A stretch of DNA of 64,000 bases, from positions 56,686,042 to 56,750,041 of the forward strand of contig CM060734.1 of NCBI GenBank assembly GCA_030704615.1, in the 5' to 3' direction. Source of the stretch: Takakia lepidozioides. Taxonomy: Eukaryota > Streptophyta > Takakiopsida > Takakiales > Takakiaceae. The notes below the pieces were generated by a model. The model was not told the origin of the DNA, ran no database searches, and was given only the letters and a program-made list of their open reading frames with translations. A program made the translations under genes and the position numbers. Shown here in pieces: positions 10,746 through 23,100 of the stretch; within the stretch, counting starts at the first letter, position 1, and the number at the start of each line of letters is the position of its first letter.

Positions 10746-13700
10746 CATAAAGAGTAAAGAGAGAGAGCAAGGCGGGATGCAGCGTAAGGTAGAAAAGGAA
10801 GAACTGAAAACGATCCACCGGGAATCCAATGTCCAAAGGAACGGCTTTAGTAAAATAAAACGCAAACACTAGATACATGGCCTCTCTCCACTTTTTGATT
10901 AAAAAATAACTAATTTTGGGAAACACCAGTACGAGCCTAAAACATGTAACGTCAAAAACATGGACATGCCCCATGTCCGCGGCATCACAATTTCTCCCAT
11001 TTTTCAAGTTTCCGGAGAGTACTTAGAAAGCAATGTAAGTTAGAGTGTGGAATGTTGGTGCAAAGGTGTGTAGGTAGTAGTAGGTAGGTGGCATGATGAG
11101 CGTCATGTGCTCTGCCATGCCCAGCAGTACCTACATGCATAGCTAATGCTTGCACCCAATAATGCTGAGAGGGTTGGCTGGAGGGCGTGGAAAAAGCAGA
11201 CTCACATTTCGTGCGGCCTTCAAATCTCCCTGTACCACACTCACACCTGTAGGCTTCCAATGGAGCACAGTTATTGAGTTTGAAAACCGATAGCCTGGCA
11301 TCTGACACTCACTCAAGTCCTCCAATTTTTTTTCGCCAACATGTGCAGGGCACGGATTGCGAATAACAAAACCCTTAAACTAACGGCCACTTCACCACTC
11401 GAGAAAGCACTGGTTTGAAGTGGCCAATTGCTGATTCACCGAATTCTTTAATTTCGGCCTCAGATCCTTTACACCAAGCTTCTCAATGGAGGGAAAACCA
11501 AGCCGGCTTGTCACCCTAATCCACTCGTCACCTTCAACTCTCCCTACTTCTGCAGAATTGGGAACCCAACTTTCTGAAATCTAGAACCGCACCGGAAAGT
11601 GGGGCCTAAGATTTTGGTTGCAAACTATACTGCTTACCAGTCCCCCACTCTGAATGCGAGGGTAGCTCGAGGAGCGTACTAAGTTACTTACTTCCAGGGA
11701 GAGGGCTTGCGTCTTCCATTCTTCTGCCCTTGGAAGAATCCTTGGAGACGCGTTGAAGCTATTGAGGCTACAGGAACACCTTGTCTGTTTTAAGAAACCC
11801 GAGTTAGAATAACCTATGCTAAGAAGGAGAACGTGGTGGCGCACAATTTTTGCTGTGGCTGCAGACGTTGCCTGCGGATTTTAAGACCAAGTCTAGGACA
11901 CGTCCCTTCTTCGTTCCATGTTGCTACGGGATTACGACGCTGGATACCTACATACCTACCTGTCATCATATCATCCCCTTTCCAACGATCAACCTCGCAA
12001 CAGAAATCCAGAGAACTCTCAGCATTCGCCATTCACTGAGGGCTTCACCTTTTATCGCTAACATGACTTACAAGCGACTTCTTAGTCGGCCAGAAGGCGA
12101 TGGTTTCGTGAAAATTCAGCACAAGAAATGTTCTTGGTTCTCATCGCATTGGATCTCGGTGCTGTTTCCCAGGGTAATACTTACGTTCATATGGTCTTTG
12201 CAGACTCGGCAAATCCTACCATATCCTTCCTCCACGTGCTAGACTTTCTGGTCCTCTCACGTGCTTGGCTTGTTGGCTTTGCGGAGATAACATGAATGCA
12301 AACTATCTCACCCGACAGTGTGAGCCCTACCACCACCAGCTCCTCGGTCAGTGGCACAAATCTCGAGGACAGGTCTCCTCATCTCAGATAACCCCTGCTG
12401 CCACAATCAACTCTACATACCTGCACCCAAGTACACGGCAAATGTGGGCATCGTCAGTCACGCTTATCTCCACTGCTTTGTTTCTTTTTCTGTAAAACCC
12501 TGAATTAGCTGAATTAGGCCAGTGAATTCACCCAGTGACACAGACTAAGTTGTTATGATGTCACACAGACTACCCCTGTCACCTCCATCAGAAAGGTAAC
12601 ATGTGCTAGTACTAAACCCTGGAAGGTCTCAAGTGATATCACAGGCCCACATTTCTTTGGCTGCTTATTCGGCGTGAATAAGCAGTTTCACCATGCCATC
12701 CATTTTGACATTTCCACAGCAGTCTGGAGTGATTGTTGTTCATACTGGGACCACTCTGCTCTTGCCCATTGATCACTTTTAAGTATCATACTACCAATTT
12801 TAGCAATTTTAGTGACACTTGGTTGCCACATCCCACAACTCAAATGCTCCATCAGTAGTACAATCATGACACCTCTGCATTTTTTCAGGCGCAGATATTT
12901 CTGTGTTGAGATCAGATTCATATGCAAACCCAGTCCAACCATATATGCCACTGTCGCCACCATTTTTTGGGCTGACTGAAACATAGATGTGAGTTGTTCT
13001 CTTGTCAAGAGCCCTTGCAAGGAACCTGCAAGTATACTTCTAAAGTTTCCGTCCTGCATAGCATGAGCATGAGCATGAGCAAGAAATTCTGTTCCCCCAG
13101 AGAGAGACAAGAAATAATAGTGCACAATGCACCTATAAGACATTCAAGTTCCAGGGAATAAAAATGCCCTACTCTTCGCTGGACTCCAGAAGGACCCAGG
13201 ATGGCACCCAGGCTCTCATAACATGAGACCATTTCCAGGGTACTTCTACCTCAATTGCAGACCCATTTCACGATACTCTCATTCAGTCTTCAGAGTCAGA
13301 AGTCATTGCATCTTTGGTGAGGGCAGTCACTGAAAATAGCTTCGGTGTGCAATTTTGGCTCTAGTCTCTTTTTGTGGGAACAAGAAAATGAACAAATTCT
13401 GTTCCACCATATAGTCCCACAGTCGAGTGCAACTGGCAGCTGAGTGCTTTGCCAGGCTGAAGAACTAAGGCCAATTAACAGTTATGTTACACCAACAACT
13501 CACAAAAACCCAAGACACATCAATTTTGTACAACAAGCGTTGATCTGGCAAGGGGCCAAATCACCCAATTACAATCTGGGCCTCTGCATATTTTAGTGCT
13601 GTTCATGAAAACAGCTCTCAGCGAGGAAATTTTTCCTCCAGCAGGAATTTGAACTCTTTGAACTTACAATATCTTCCTAGTATGGACATCACATATCAAA

Positions 13701-15922
13701 TGGAAGGTAGGAATGGTGACCCCAACAGTCCTCTTACTCATCAAAGTCCAAACATGGGAGATATGAATGAAGCCTCTGCTCTTGAAGTTGTAACAATTAC
13801 CAAGGTAAAGATCAAATAGAATTATTCAGTATATTCAAATCTGATATGTTGTCAGCCAATGTTGGTACAAACTACAAATCTCCTCTACTTATTACACTAC
13901 TCCAATTTCTACACAACTCACCTATATCAGTTAGTCAATGGCAGAGAAGTTCCTTACCAGGAAGGTTGCCAGTCACTTGGTATAGCCAAAACAACAAGCA
14001 CAGGATTAGTCTGGCATTATAATCTCAACCACATTCCAAGCACAACAACTGAACCTCTCCTCAAGGAAGTTGTAATCGCACACACAAAATACAGTCCTGA
14101 CCAAATTCTGCACCACTGTGCCTAAACACCCTTTCATCACCAAAATTCATGACAGCCGTTTAAGCATATGCTGTGCATCATATTTTAGTGTAAACATGAA
14201 GACCTATATGTGAGGGATCAGTACATCTACCTACCAAAAACTATGAACCAGAAACTCTATGACGCTTGGCAGGGGATACTCTCCTTCTGCAACTAATAAA
14301 CCATCGTGCAGATTTCTGTACAGACCACCACTGCTTACATGGAACCTCATCTAAAGGGACTAGATACCTCATTACATGCAATTAGCAAAAGAGAAACAAA
14401 ACAATCTCTTCATGACAATATCATCTACACTTGCATCCTCATTCAACCCTAGGATGCATAAATGTCAAAAGGTAAGATGGTGTAGTCATCCAGCAAGGAG
14501 ATGGACTTCCCATCTTGAAAGAATAATCTACATGAGAAACTGCATTTACGCTCCGACAGCTATTCTAGCCTCTTCCAGACTCCTCCCAACTACCCAAAGG
14601 CATTACCTCGTTCCAGCCTGCAGTTGAAGGGTGGCAAAGATCTTTCGTGCTGCAAGCTCAAAAGAAAAATACTCACATGAGGACACCCTCACCACTTCCA
14701 ACTCCTAAGTACTTCAGCCAAAATGCCTCCGAGGCAGCTCGAGGATACACCCTTGCGAGTGAACCATTAAAAAAAAAATCGCAGGAATAAATTAGAAGTA
14801 TAGACTTGGCATTCAGGAACTGTGGTAGAAGCTCTGACAACTATCAAACAGCCTCAAAAAATAGTTCCAAATCACCTTCTGCAATCAGCACTTCACAACG
14901 CATTTTTACCACTTCCACTCACACCTACCAACCACAAAGCAGATGCCTCTGGAAGGAGGTAAGTTTGTACACACAGGATCCAACTATTTCTGGCTCCCGA
15001 GTGAGCGACCAACAGCAACTTTGGGAAAAACCCCATGCCGTTAGCTGATTATTCCCACAGATGTCCTTACCATGTACTACCTCACACACTAATCTCAAAT
15101 ACAGGCAAACAAACACGGTTTACCAGAATACCACCTACTTGCAGAACGAAACACCCACACCTCACACAATCGCTAGAAGAACAAACTGTGCATCGAGCCG
15201 GTTAGACAGATCTATTCTCTCTCCATGCTTGGTTCATACATACCCTTTTAGACATTATAAAAGGTACGCACATCCGTCAGCCATTTCAACCAGCTGATCA
15301 ACTCAAAACGGCAACATCATCACTCGGACGAAATCCTCACCATCGCACCAGAACGTAGAGATAGGTCCTCTGTACAGGCATCTCTACCGCGGCTCCTAAA
15401 CATGCTTCATCAGTGCAAGCGAGGACAAAACATGTAAGCTCACAAGTACAAATGTATCCATGAGGGATTCACACATCAGGACATGCAAACAGACGTGGAA
15501 AACAGACAGAATGGGAGAGAGGAGGGGCACACAACAAAGCAGGAGAAAGGTGACATCTCCTGACAGGAGAAATCTTACCCGTCTTACCTCGAAGATGGTG
15601 GAAGGGAAAAAAAAAGTATCATACACAGAAGATGCGTACACACAGGCAGAGCTGAAAAGCGTGCCATTTGGTCTTTGATGCTGTACAAAGGCCCCCCCAA
15701 GAAATTTTTTGTTGATTATGGGTACTTAGACATAACAACTTCCAACTCATGTGAGTGTCATGGTGCAAGATCAGAACATGAAAAAGAAAGCTACCATGGG
15801 AATAAATTCCATTCATGCTTAAACTGCGCATGGAGTGAGTATTCCTTCAAACCAAGAGCGCCGTCCACGACGCACCTGTTGCAAGCTATCCTAAATTGCA
15901 AGGAGCGCACTGATGTATATCA
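10746..15922. other. Long region without a recognised gene
   Basis: This lies between the RGP and A20/AN1 genes. Scattered open frames exist, the longest on the minus strand at 12688-13143 with an ATG, but none shows a domain, motif or consistent exon structure that I recognise. A (gcatga)n run occurs near 13062-13082. The part next to 15.9 kb is probably 3' UTR of the A20/AN1 gene. No tRNA, rRNA or clear transposon was found. Confidence 0.4.
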
Positions 15923-16486
15923 TCAAATCTTATCAATCTTATCGGCTTTAACTACGGGATTCGCCTTGGCTATGGCGTCTCGGCCAGCAGTTTTATAATC
16001 AAACGAACAATTGTGCTTGTCTGAGTACCGATGCAAAGCGCAGTAAGAGTTGCCACAACGGCACTTGAAGCCTGTCAAACCAATACGTTTCTTGCAAGAA
16101 AAACAGCGATTAGGAGTTTGCTGCCGCGGTTGTTCCAGTTCGGAAGCAGAAGGAGGCGCATCCGAAGAACTGCTTCCTCCGTCCGTCTGTTCACCCGGCG
16201 ATTGTGCAACCGCAACCAACCCCTCTGGCTGCATCTGTCTTTCGGCCAGATCTGCTCTTTCCAGCGGGAAATCATTTTGAGAGGAAGCACCAACGGCCTT
16301 TTCGGCTGCAGCCTTAGCTGACGAAGCCTTTGCTTGCTTTAAGACGAAGTCTCTGTAACATTTCGAACACAGGCCTGTGGTGGCTGCACTTCCAAAGAAT
16401 CCGCAGTTATTCGTGCACAAAACCGGCCCTTCAGGAGGCTGGCAACCTGTCTCCTCCTTATCGCGCTTCCAACTCTCCTGCGCCAT
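15923..16486 (-). CDS. A20/AN1 zinc-finger stress-associated protein (SAP)
   Basis: SAPs are small cytosolic/nuclear zinc-finger proteins that bind ubiquitin through the A20 finger and modulate plant abiotic-stress responses. The 187-aa product has an A20 finger with the expected spacing (Cys24-x3-Cys28-x11-Cys40-x2-Cys43). An acidic/Ser-rich linker follows, then a C-terminal AN1 finger (about residues 128-165) starting RCFSCKKRIGLTGFKCRCG and including the family ALHRYSDKHNC segment. It ends with the typical AGRDAIAKANPVVKADK tail. The CDS is intronless, as is usual for this family. The start is the ATG at 16484-16486 (MAQESWKRD); the frame stays open further upstream but without A20-like sequence. 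The gene appears intact. Confidence 0.93.
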   Translation of the reverse strand: MAQESWKRDKEETGCQPPEGPVLCTNNCGFFGSAATTGLCSKCYRDFVLKQAKASSAKAAAEKAVGASSQNDFPLERADLAERQMQPEGLVAVAQSPGEQTDGGSSSSDAPPSASELEQPRQQTPNRCFSCKKRIGLTGFKCRCGNSYCALHRYSDKHNCSFDYKTAGRDAIAKANPVVKADKIDKI

Positions 16487-19100
16487 CCTTCCCAAGATAA
16501 TAAGCCTTGCTAACAACCCGGTCGGATATGACCAAACCACCTGGCCAGAAGCCCAGTCTTTACTCCGCTCCTTCCCCTTCTGGTACCTCCAACTTACGCT
16601 TGTTGAACCGCGCACCCGGGCTTCCCTCACTCCCGAGTCATCTAGATACCTGCACAGACGTCTTCATGCAGCATCATGTAAAGACCACCACCAATACTCC
16701 GCAGAAAGCCCGGACTCCCCTTGACAAAATGACCTTAACTTCCTTGCCAGGCCAAACGCTTACACATCAGGAACAGATCATACACCAAACCTTCAAAACC
16801 GTGAAGATCCTCCGCCAATATTCACACCACTCTCCCTCCCCCAGAGCTTTCTCAAACCAAAACCAAATTCCTTCTCAACACCTCCCGAACCCCCTCTGCG
16901 TGCAGACCTCTCTAAAGAAAGCAGATCTACTCAAAAAAGAGGTCACCAGATGTGCAACAAGAACGGCACACTACAAGAGACATCCGGCTATGTAAGTATC
17001 CCAGCGCAGAATCGAGATGCGAGAGAAGAGCAGAGCGCATTGATCTATAATGCTGTGGCAGGCCGCCCTAGCCTGGCCTCCCTCCTGCCTGCACCTTCGG
17101 GCAGCCTCGGGCAGGCCGCGCGCTCCCTACCCCGCCCCATGCCATCCATGCCTATGCCATCCCACCGCTCCCCCACCCGCCGTTTCTCCCGGCCCCTCCC
17201 AAACGCTCCCCGGCCCTGCCCCTCGCGCCCCATCGCCCCTCCAATCCCGCGCGCCCCCTGCCTCCCCCGCTTTCCATTGGACCCGGCCCGACCGGCATCC
17301 CTCCCTGCGCCCTTTCCGGTCGCATGTGCACCGCCTCCCCCCCCGGGTCGCCGCCCCCGGTCCCTCCCAACTACCCCTCCTTTTAGGTTGACCCTGTCAA
17401 ACCACCGGGGCACCCATCACTTTTTTCTTTCATTTTATTTCCATTTATTCTCCATTGGAGGCTCGTCTTTGTGACATAGCTGTGCAGGAAAACAAAAATA
17501 ATAAAATCGTAAAAAAAAGGAAGATAAGAATTAAAGAAAGACTGGTGCAGAGCCTTCCAACGGTCGCCACCCGCATCCATGTGGCGTGAGCGGGGCGAGC
17601 ACGGCAATGACCACCCTCTACCTCGCGCAATCGGGTGCCACGGGAGCTTCGGTGCGGGCAAAACGAGAGCAAACATCCGCCGCACCGTATTCCAAAAGGG
17701 TGGCGCACGGCTCCGTCTCTCACGCCCATGGTGACCTCGCCCCACCTGCCCGCCTGCCCGCCTGTACTTGCCCCAACTTGTCCCCCTTTTGGGGATACCA
17801 TCATCCTCTGTCACTCGGGCCGGGGCCGCAAAAAAAAAAAGCGGACGCCCAGAACGTGCGCATTCTGAGTATTTGCGTATTCCGAGTAAGTATTCGCTGG
17901 AGATGGCCGGTCGCTTCTCACATGACGTAACGTGGTTGGCAACAACAGAGACCGATGGGCAGACGGATAATCTCGCCGCCGGTAAGGCTCCGCACATGGC
18001 CTAATGCGGGCCAAAACAACGTTTTCACCCGGTCTGCCCGCTGACAGGGGTGACTGGCCGGGTCACCCGCTGAAAACGCGGGGCTAGTGGCCAAGGGGGG
18101 GCCGCCACTTTATCAGGTGGGACCGACTCTAGTTAGCTAGCTCGGCATGGTGACCACATACTCCGATCAATTGACTTGGTCGACTCTCCCCACTCCACTT
18201 CCAACTTGCTGCGTCTTATTTCCGTTCTAAGGAAATAAGTAAATTAGAGAAAAAGAAAAAGAATGTTCTAGGCCCTTTGGGTATAGGTCTATGAGCTGGC
18301 TCACGAGTGCTGGAAAAGGCAGCCACAGCCGTCCAGCATGGCCATCATGGGGCCCCCGTGTGACCTGGCATACATGCATCGCCCGATGCTTCTTTAGGGC
18401 ACGTGTGACCGCGGAAGCCAGTGACGGCACCGCACGGGCGACCCAGCGCACCGTCGCAGCGTGGTTATGAATCTGAACTTTTCGTCCACGCGAATGGGCG
18501 CCCGCCACGTCAGGCCTATAGACATTGTTGCCGAACCGCGCAGCGCGCGGTTGCGGCAGCGGGTAGCGGCGGCCCGGCGGTGGCTAGAAAACAAAGGCCG
18601 GGCTTGGAATCGGGTTTTTGGAATTTACTGCTGTTGTTCTCGCTGGAACTTCTCCTTCTTTTCGCACATTTCCCACTGGAACACGCCCACTTGACTCATC
18701 GGGAACTCCAAATTTTGGTTTCTTCTCTCTATTTCTCTTTTATTTCTGTGACGCGGCCCGCAAACTGGGCTTCAGTTTCGCCAAGTTTCGCCGGGCATTT
18801 CTCCGACAAATTTGCCCTAAATGGCCAGTAATGAGGACCGTTATCCCGGGTGGCACAAGTCCCGCCACAAAAATCCCGCGCGCTATATTAGACACTCTCG
18901 CCACGGCCATCCCAGGCAGTCAACACGGTGGCGAAACTGCACGGCCGCGACGCCCTCGGGGCGCGGGCCGGGCCCAGCTGCCCGCATCTTCCCGCCAGAC
19001 CCATCCCCGGTTCAACTCCGCATACTTCCAGTGCTCTCCTTCCCCAGCGCAAGATGCGTGTAAGTAGATGTCTTGACGATGGAGACGCTAACTATTATTA
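16487..19100. promoter_or_regulatory. GC-rich, CpG-dense tract upstream of the A20/AN1 gene
   Basis: From about 17040 to 19050 the composition shifts to strongly GC-rich with many CpGs and C-runs, unlike the flanking DNA. Open frames on both strands are long here only because stop codons are rare; their translations are Pro/Arg/Ala low-complexity. The tract sits 5' of the minus-strand SAP gene, so it may hold its promoter and 5' UTR. A short 'gcgctatatta' near 18881 is the only TATA-like word I noted. Confidence 0.4.
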
Positions 19101-20136
19101 TCGGGAGGCAAAGATGTAAGGAGGACAATGGTGGTTGGGCAGGAGTGACATCAGTTACACAGGCTCCTGGTACATGACAGAAGTCATCCAGTAGGAGGAT
19201 CACATCCCCGACTTTCATCTCTGGAGCAACCAAACTCCATTATTTTCAGCGTGTACCCGACCACATACTAGGTTAGGGCTAGGCTGGCGAGCGGTAGGTG
19301 GCGAAACATGTCAGGAAAAGTGGTGGCGAAACAGGCGCCCATCTTATAGTGGCTGGGCCGGTCTGCAGCGGCAATAGTTATGGGATATATACGCGCGACT
19401 GGAATCCAGAGTGGGCCCATTTACGGGCACTCTCATTGGCCCCTTCAACCCCCTTTCGGCACCGGGAAAAATAACAATCCTCCACCTTTTGCCACCCGTA
19501 GGCCTACGAGGCCGCTTATTCGTATTAGTACGTTAGAGCAGTGTACGAGGTCGCCCACGCATCCCATTTATAGAGGTTATCAGAATAATAGTATGCAAAG
19601 GACAAGGCGGGACATGTGTTGTGCCCACAAAGCGCTTGCTCAGTCGTGACTGTCAGTCTGCTCCAGCTAACCAGGGATTCGAACACAAGATCGGCGGCCT
19701 CCTCTTTATATTTATTTATGTCATCTTCTTATCTCGAATATTCTGGTGGGTGAATAGAGAAATTAAGGACTTTATCTCTACGAAACAAAATCACCACGCT
19801 CTGAAGTAGAAAAAGAGAATTTCTGGTGTAAATTATAATATACGAAAAAGTTATGGACAATATCCGAAAAATTCCCTGTAGGTGCGCCAGCTACGGTCTC
19901 AGACACGTGGCATACCCTTATTGATTACGACGATATAGCTTGGTCGCTGCGCACGCATTGGTGCTTTGTGGTTTCCAATAACTATAATAGAATAATATTT
20001 GTTTTTAATTATTGTATTTTAAGTTTTTATTATCCGCAAATTAAGGTTTGAGAAATTCCAGGTGTCAGCAGTGATCTGGTTTAGGGTTTCGTCGAGGGAG
20101 TTGAAGAGGAGAGAGAGGAGGGGGAGAGGTGGTGCG
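19101..20136. other. Intergenic DNA, nothing recognised
   Basis: No domain-bearing ORF, repeat family or RNA gene was seen. The last 80 bp before 20137 are purine-rich (gagagagaggagggg) and could be the 5' UTR of the gene that follows. Confidence 0.4.
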
Positions 20137-23100
20137 ATGGTGGGAATGGAGGTGCAGGTGAAGTTGGAGATGGAAAGGGAGGAATCTGAAGAGACGAGCG
20201 AGTCTGTGCACGCTGAGGGAATGTTGGCTCTTAGCTTGCTTGTTAGGTATCAAGATTGCTGCGTCCCTTTGCATGCCACCTCTCCTTTGGTATGTTTCTG
20301 TTGACATGTACTTACCTCCTATGAAAATGGGATTGTGTGTACCGCCACGGGTGCAAGAGGTGAATTGAGGGAGTGAATGAGTTTTCCGCAGAGAGTGAGA
20401 GTGTTCCGAGGATGAAGTAGGGAACAGCGTATGCAGAGTATGAGTCGGGCTACTGACAGGAAGAATTGGAGGGAGAAAGGGCAATGTTCCGGCGCGAGTG
20501 ATCTTCTTCCCTCGTGAGTTCGACACTTCTATTGCTTTTCCGAGACGATGTCATCAAATTTTCAACTTTTTAGGTACTTGAGTGTGAATTCTTTTTCCTA
20601 CCTCAGCATGTGGGCGCTCTGTTTTCAATAGAGCACACAGTATTTGCCAGCAAGAAAGAGAGATCAGCCTAGCAAAAAATAAATTTCAAATGTTTGTCTT
20701 TGCTTGGGAAGGTGGGAGCAGGAAACTGAGCGGATGCAAGATAAGACAAGTTTTTTAGGCAACTTTGCCAAGAGGTAAACATCTCTCTCTCTCTCTGGCT
20801 AGCAGCATCTCATGAGTTTCTTCTCTCACAACATTTGAGCTGTGAGCTGTGACCTGATCTGCTAACCTTTCCACCAACGTATCAAGGTTGTGGCCAAGGT
20901 AGTCTTCTATGAGAGGAAGGTTTCTGTAGAAGATTGTAGCCACTAGTGCAAATCAGTTTGCATATTACAAGTTGGCATCCAGGTGGTGCTTGGGTGTAGT
21001 GCATTCCATGTGGCATGGCCATCCGCCCAATATATAGGAAGTGCTCAATTTTGTGAGAGTGCATGAAGACCTGTGAGGCAGGTATTGAAGATGCTTAGTT
21101 TCCTTGTTACTACCGCAAAGAAGGTGTAATAAGAGAGGGAAAAGTGAATGGAAAGCAGCATGTTTTAGTATCCGAGTAGAATTGTGCAGATTCTTTTTTT
21201 TGTTTTTTACTTAAAAGAAAGAGCAGATTCTACTAGCATCCGGGCCGGCAAAAAAGGAGAGGGTCACCCCACCCGCCCATGGGTCTGCGGGAGGGTCTGC
21301 AGCATGGAGGGTCTCCTCATCCCCACTGGCAGACCCGCGAGAGGGCCTCTCCTTAGGCCACCTATCCCAAGGTGTAGCGTGCTATGCTATTCCAAGGTCC
21401 AAATGTAGAATAAAGTCATAAGATTTTGATTGTTACGAAGAAAGTGGTAGGTGTCCTAATGGTCAGGTGCAATCTGCATGCGTGATGTGGCCTAGGGTTC
21501 AAATCTCGCATGATCGTATGATATACTGAAATGAAATTAAACAACATTGTTCTGAAGTTGAATGCACAAGAGTGAGACCTGTGGGCTGTGCCACGGCCAA
21601 AGAAAGGGTCACCCCACCATGGCCCGGGTCCACGCCCCTCTCTCTCGGTCTGCCACCTGATGCCGGACTACGAATTTTTCTGAGAATTTTATGAGTTTGT
21701 CCGACTTCAAAAAAGTTTGTTTAATTCCATCTCAATATCGTGCCAACATGCAAGATTTGATCCCTAAACTACCTCACGCCTGGGATTGCACCTAACAAGT
21801 GCAATACCTCCCACTTTTTTCTCACCCATCAAACTTCTATTAGTTTATTCTACATTAGGCCTACGCGTTGCTCCGCACTACTAGTGACTACTTCTGAGAA
21901 CAATGTTCTTTGTTATTGGAGATATATCTCATTCGAAAAATGATTGGAACAATGTAGCTTTGTGGAAAAAAGAGGGTACTGCAGTTTGGACCTTTTCACC
22001 TTCTCTTTGTATAGTTTTATGGGCGTCTGCTCCCCTTCTTTAAAAACAAATAAAAGTAAAAATAAAGAACAGTGTAAGAACTTAATGATTCGTCAGCGGT
22101 AAGTTCAGAGTTCACCCTTTTCTTTTCTTTTTCCTTAAAGGAAGCCTGGGAGCAACAGCCCACAATTCAGGCCCTTGAAGGAGGAGGAAAAATTAACCCC
22201 CTTTCATATGAGGCCTACAGAGCAACTGCATACTGTGTTGTTGCATGGGGATCATACAATCGCGAGAAAAGGGTCAGCTTCATTCCAATGTTAGGGCGAA
22301 CAGTGCCTAGGGAGACCGCCAAAAACAATCCACACATGGGGCAGGGCAGCGGGTTTGAACCCGGAACCACCAAGGGGACACGCTGTGCACTTACCATTTG
22401 CTTTCTGGTGGCACATGTATTTGCAAATCTAGATCCAGTCTGTTCAAGGTTCCTCTGTTAACAGGTCATGGTGGTTGTAAATGTGGACTGCCACAAGGTT
22501 TATAATTGTCTGTTGATTCTGTGCCTGCAGGCATTGTCATTTTCTCGTTAAGGAGTCTCTTGTGCTGTTTAGTATTGTAAAGCCTAGCATTATGAGCTGG
22601 TGTTTGTTCTGTCAGGAAATCAGCCTAGCACAGTCTTTTTTAACTCTATGTAGCCTGTTCTAAGCTACAGAGCTCTTGCAGGTGCTGCCTAATCCACTTC
22701 ATCGAAAGTTAGAAACAGAGGATGGGTTTCCCTTTTTTTTGACGTGGTGTCAGGTGATCTGTCACCAGAGATGCCTTTCCCAGTACATGACTTTTGAGGG
22801 GGACTGTTTTGTGACGAACCAGGATGGGGCAGAACTGTCACTGCGTTGTCCCTTATTCTGAAGACTCAGGGTGCCATTTCTGAACCTCCTACTGGTTCGC
22901 AAGTGTGTTGGTGTGAAAGTTGGATATTATGAAGTCAGTGCAAAATTATCTCATATGAAGGGGTCAGTTTTGAAGAGATCTATGACTTTGAAGGCTCAAG
23001 AAACACGTGCCGGTGCCTGGGATTCCTACAGAGGGGCTCTGCAATATTAGCCAGACTGTAGGGATACAATTTCTTCAGAAGCTGCAGGGAATATATTTGC

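Noticed and set aside
12688-13143. Minus-strand ORF of 151 codons with ATG
   Set aside because: No recognisable motif, no supporting exon structure, and a (gcatga)n run inside it; treated as chance.
17045-17997. Long open frames on both strands in the GC-rich tract
   Set aside because: Translations are low-complexity Pro/Arg/Ala text with no domains; stop codons are rare here because of base composition.
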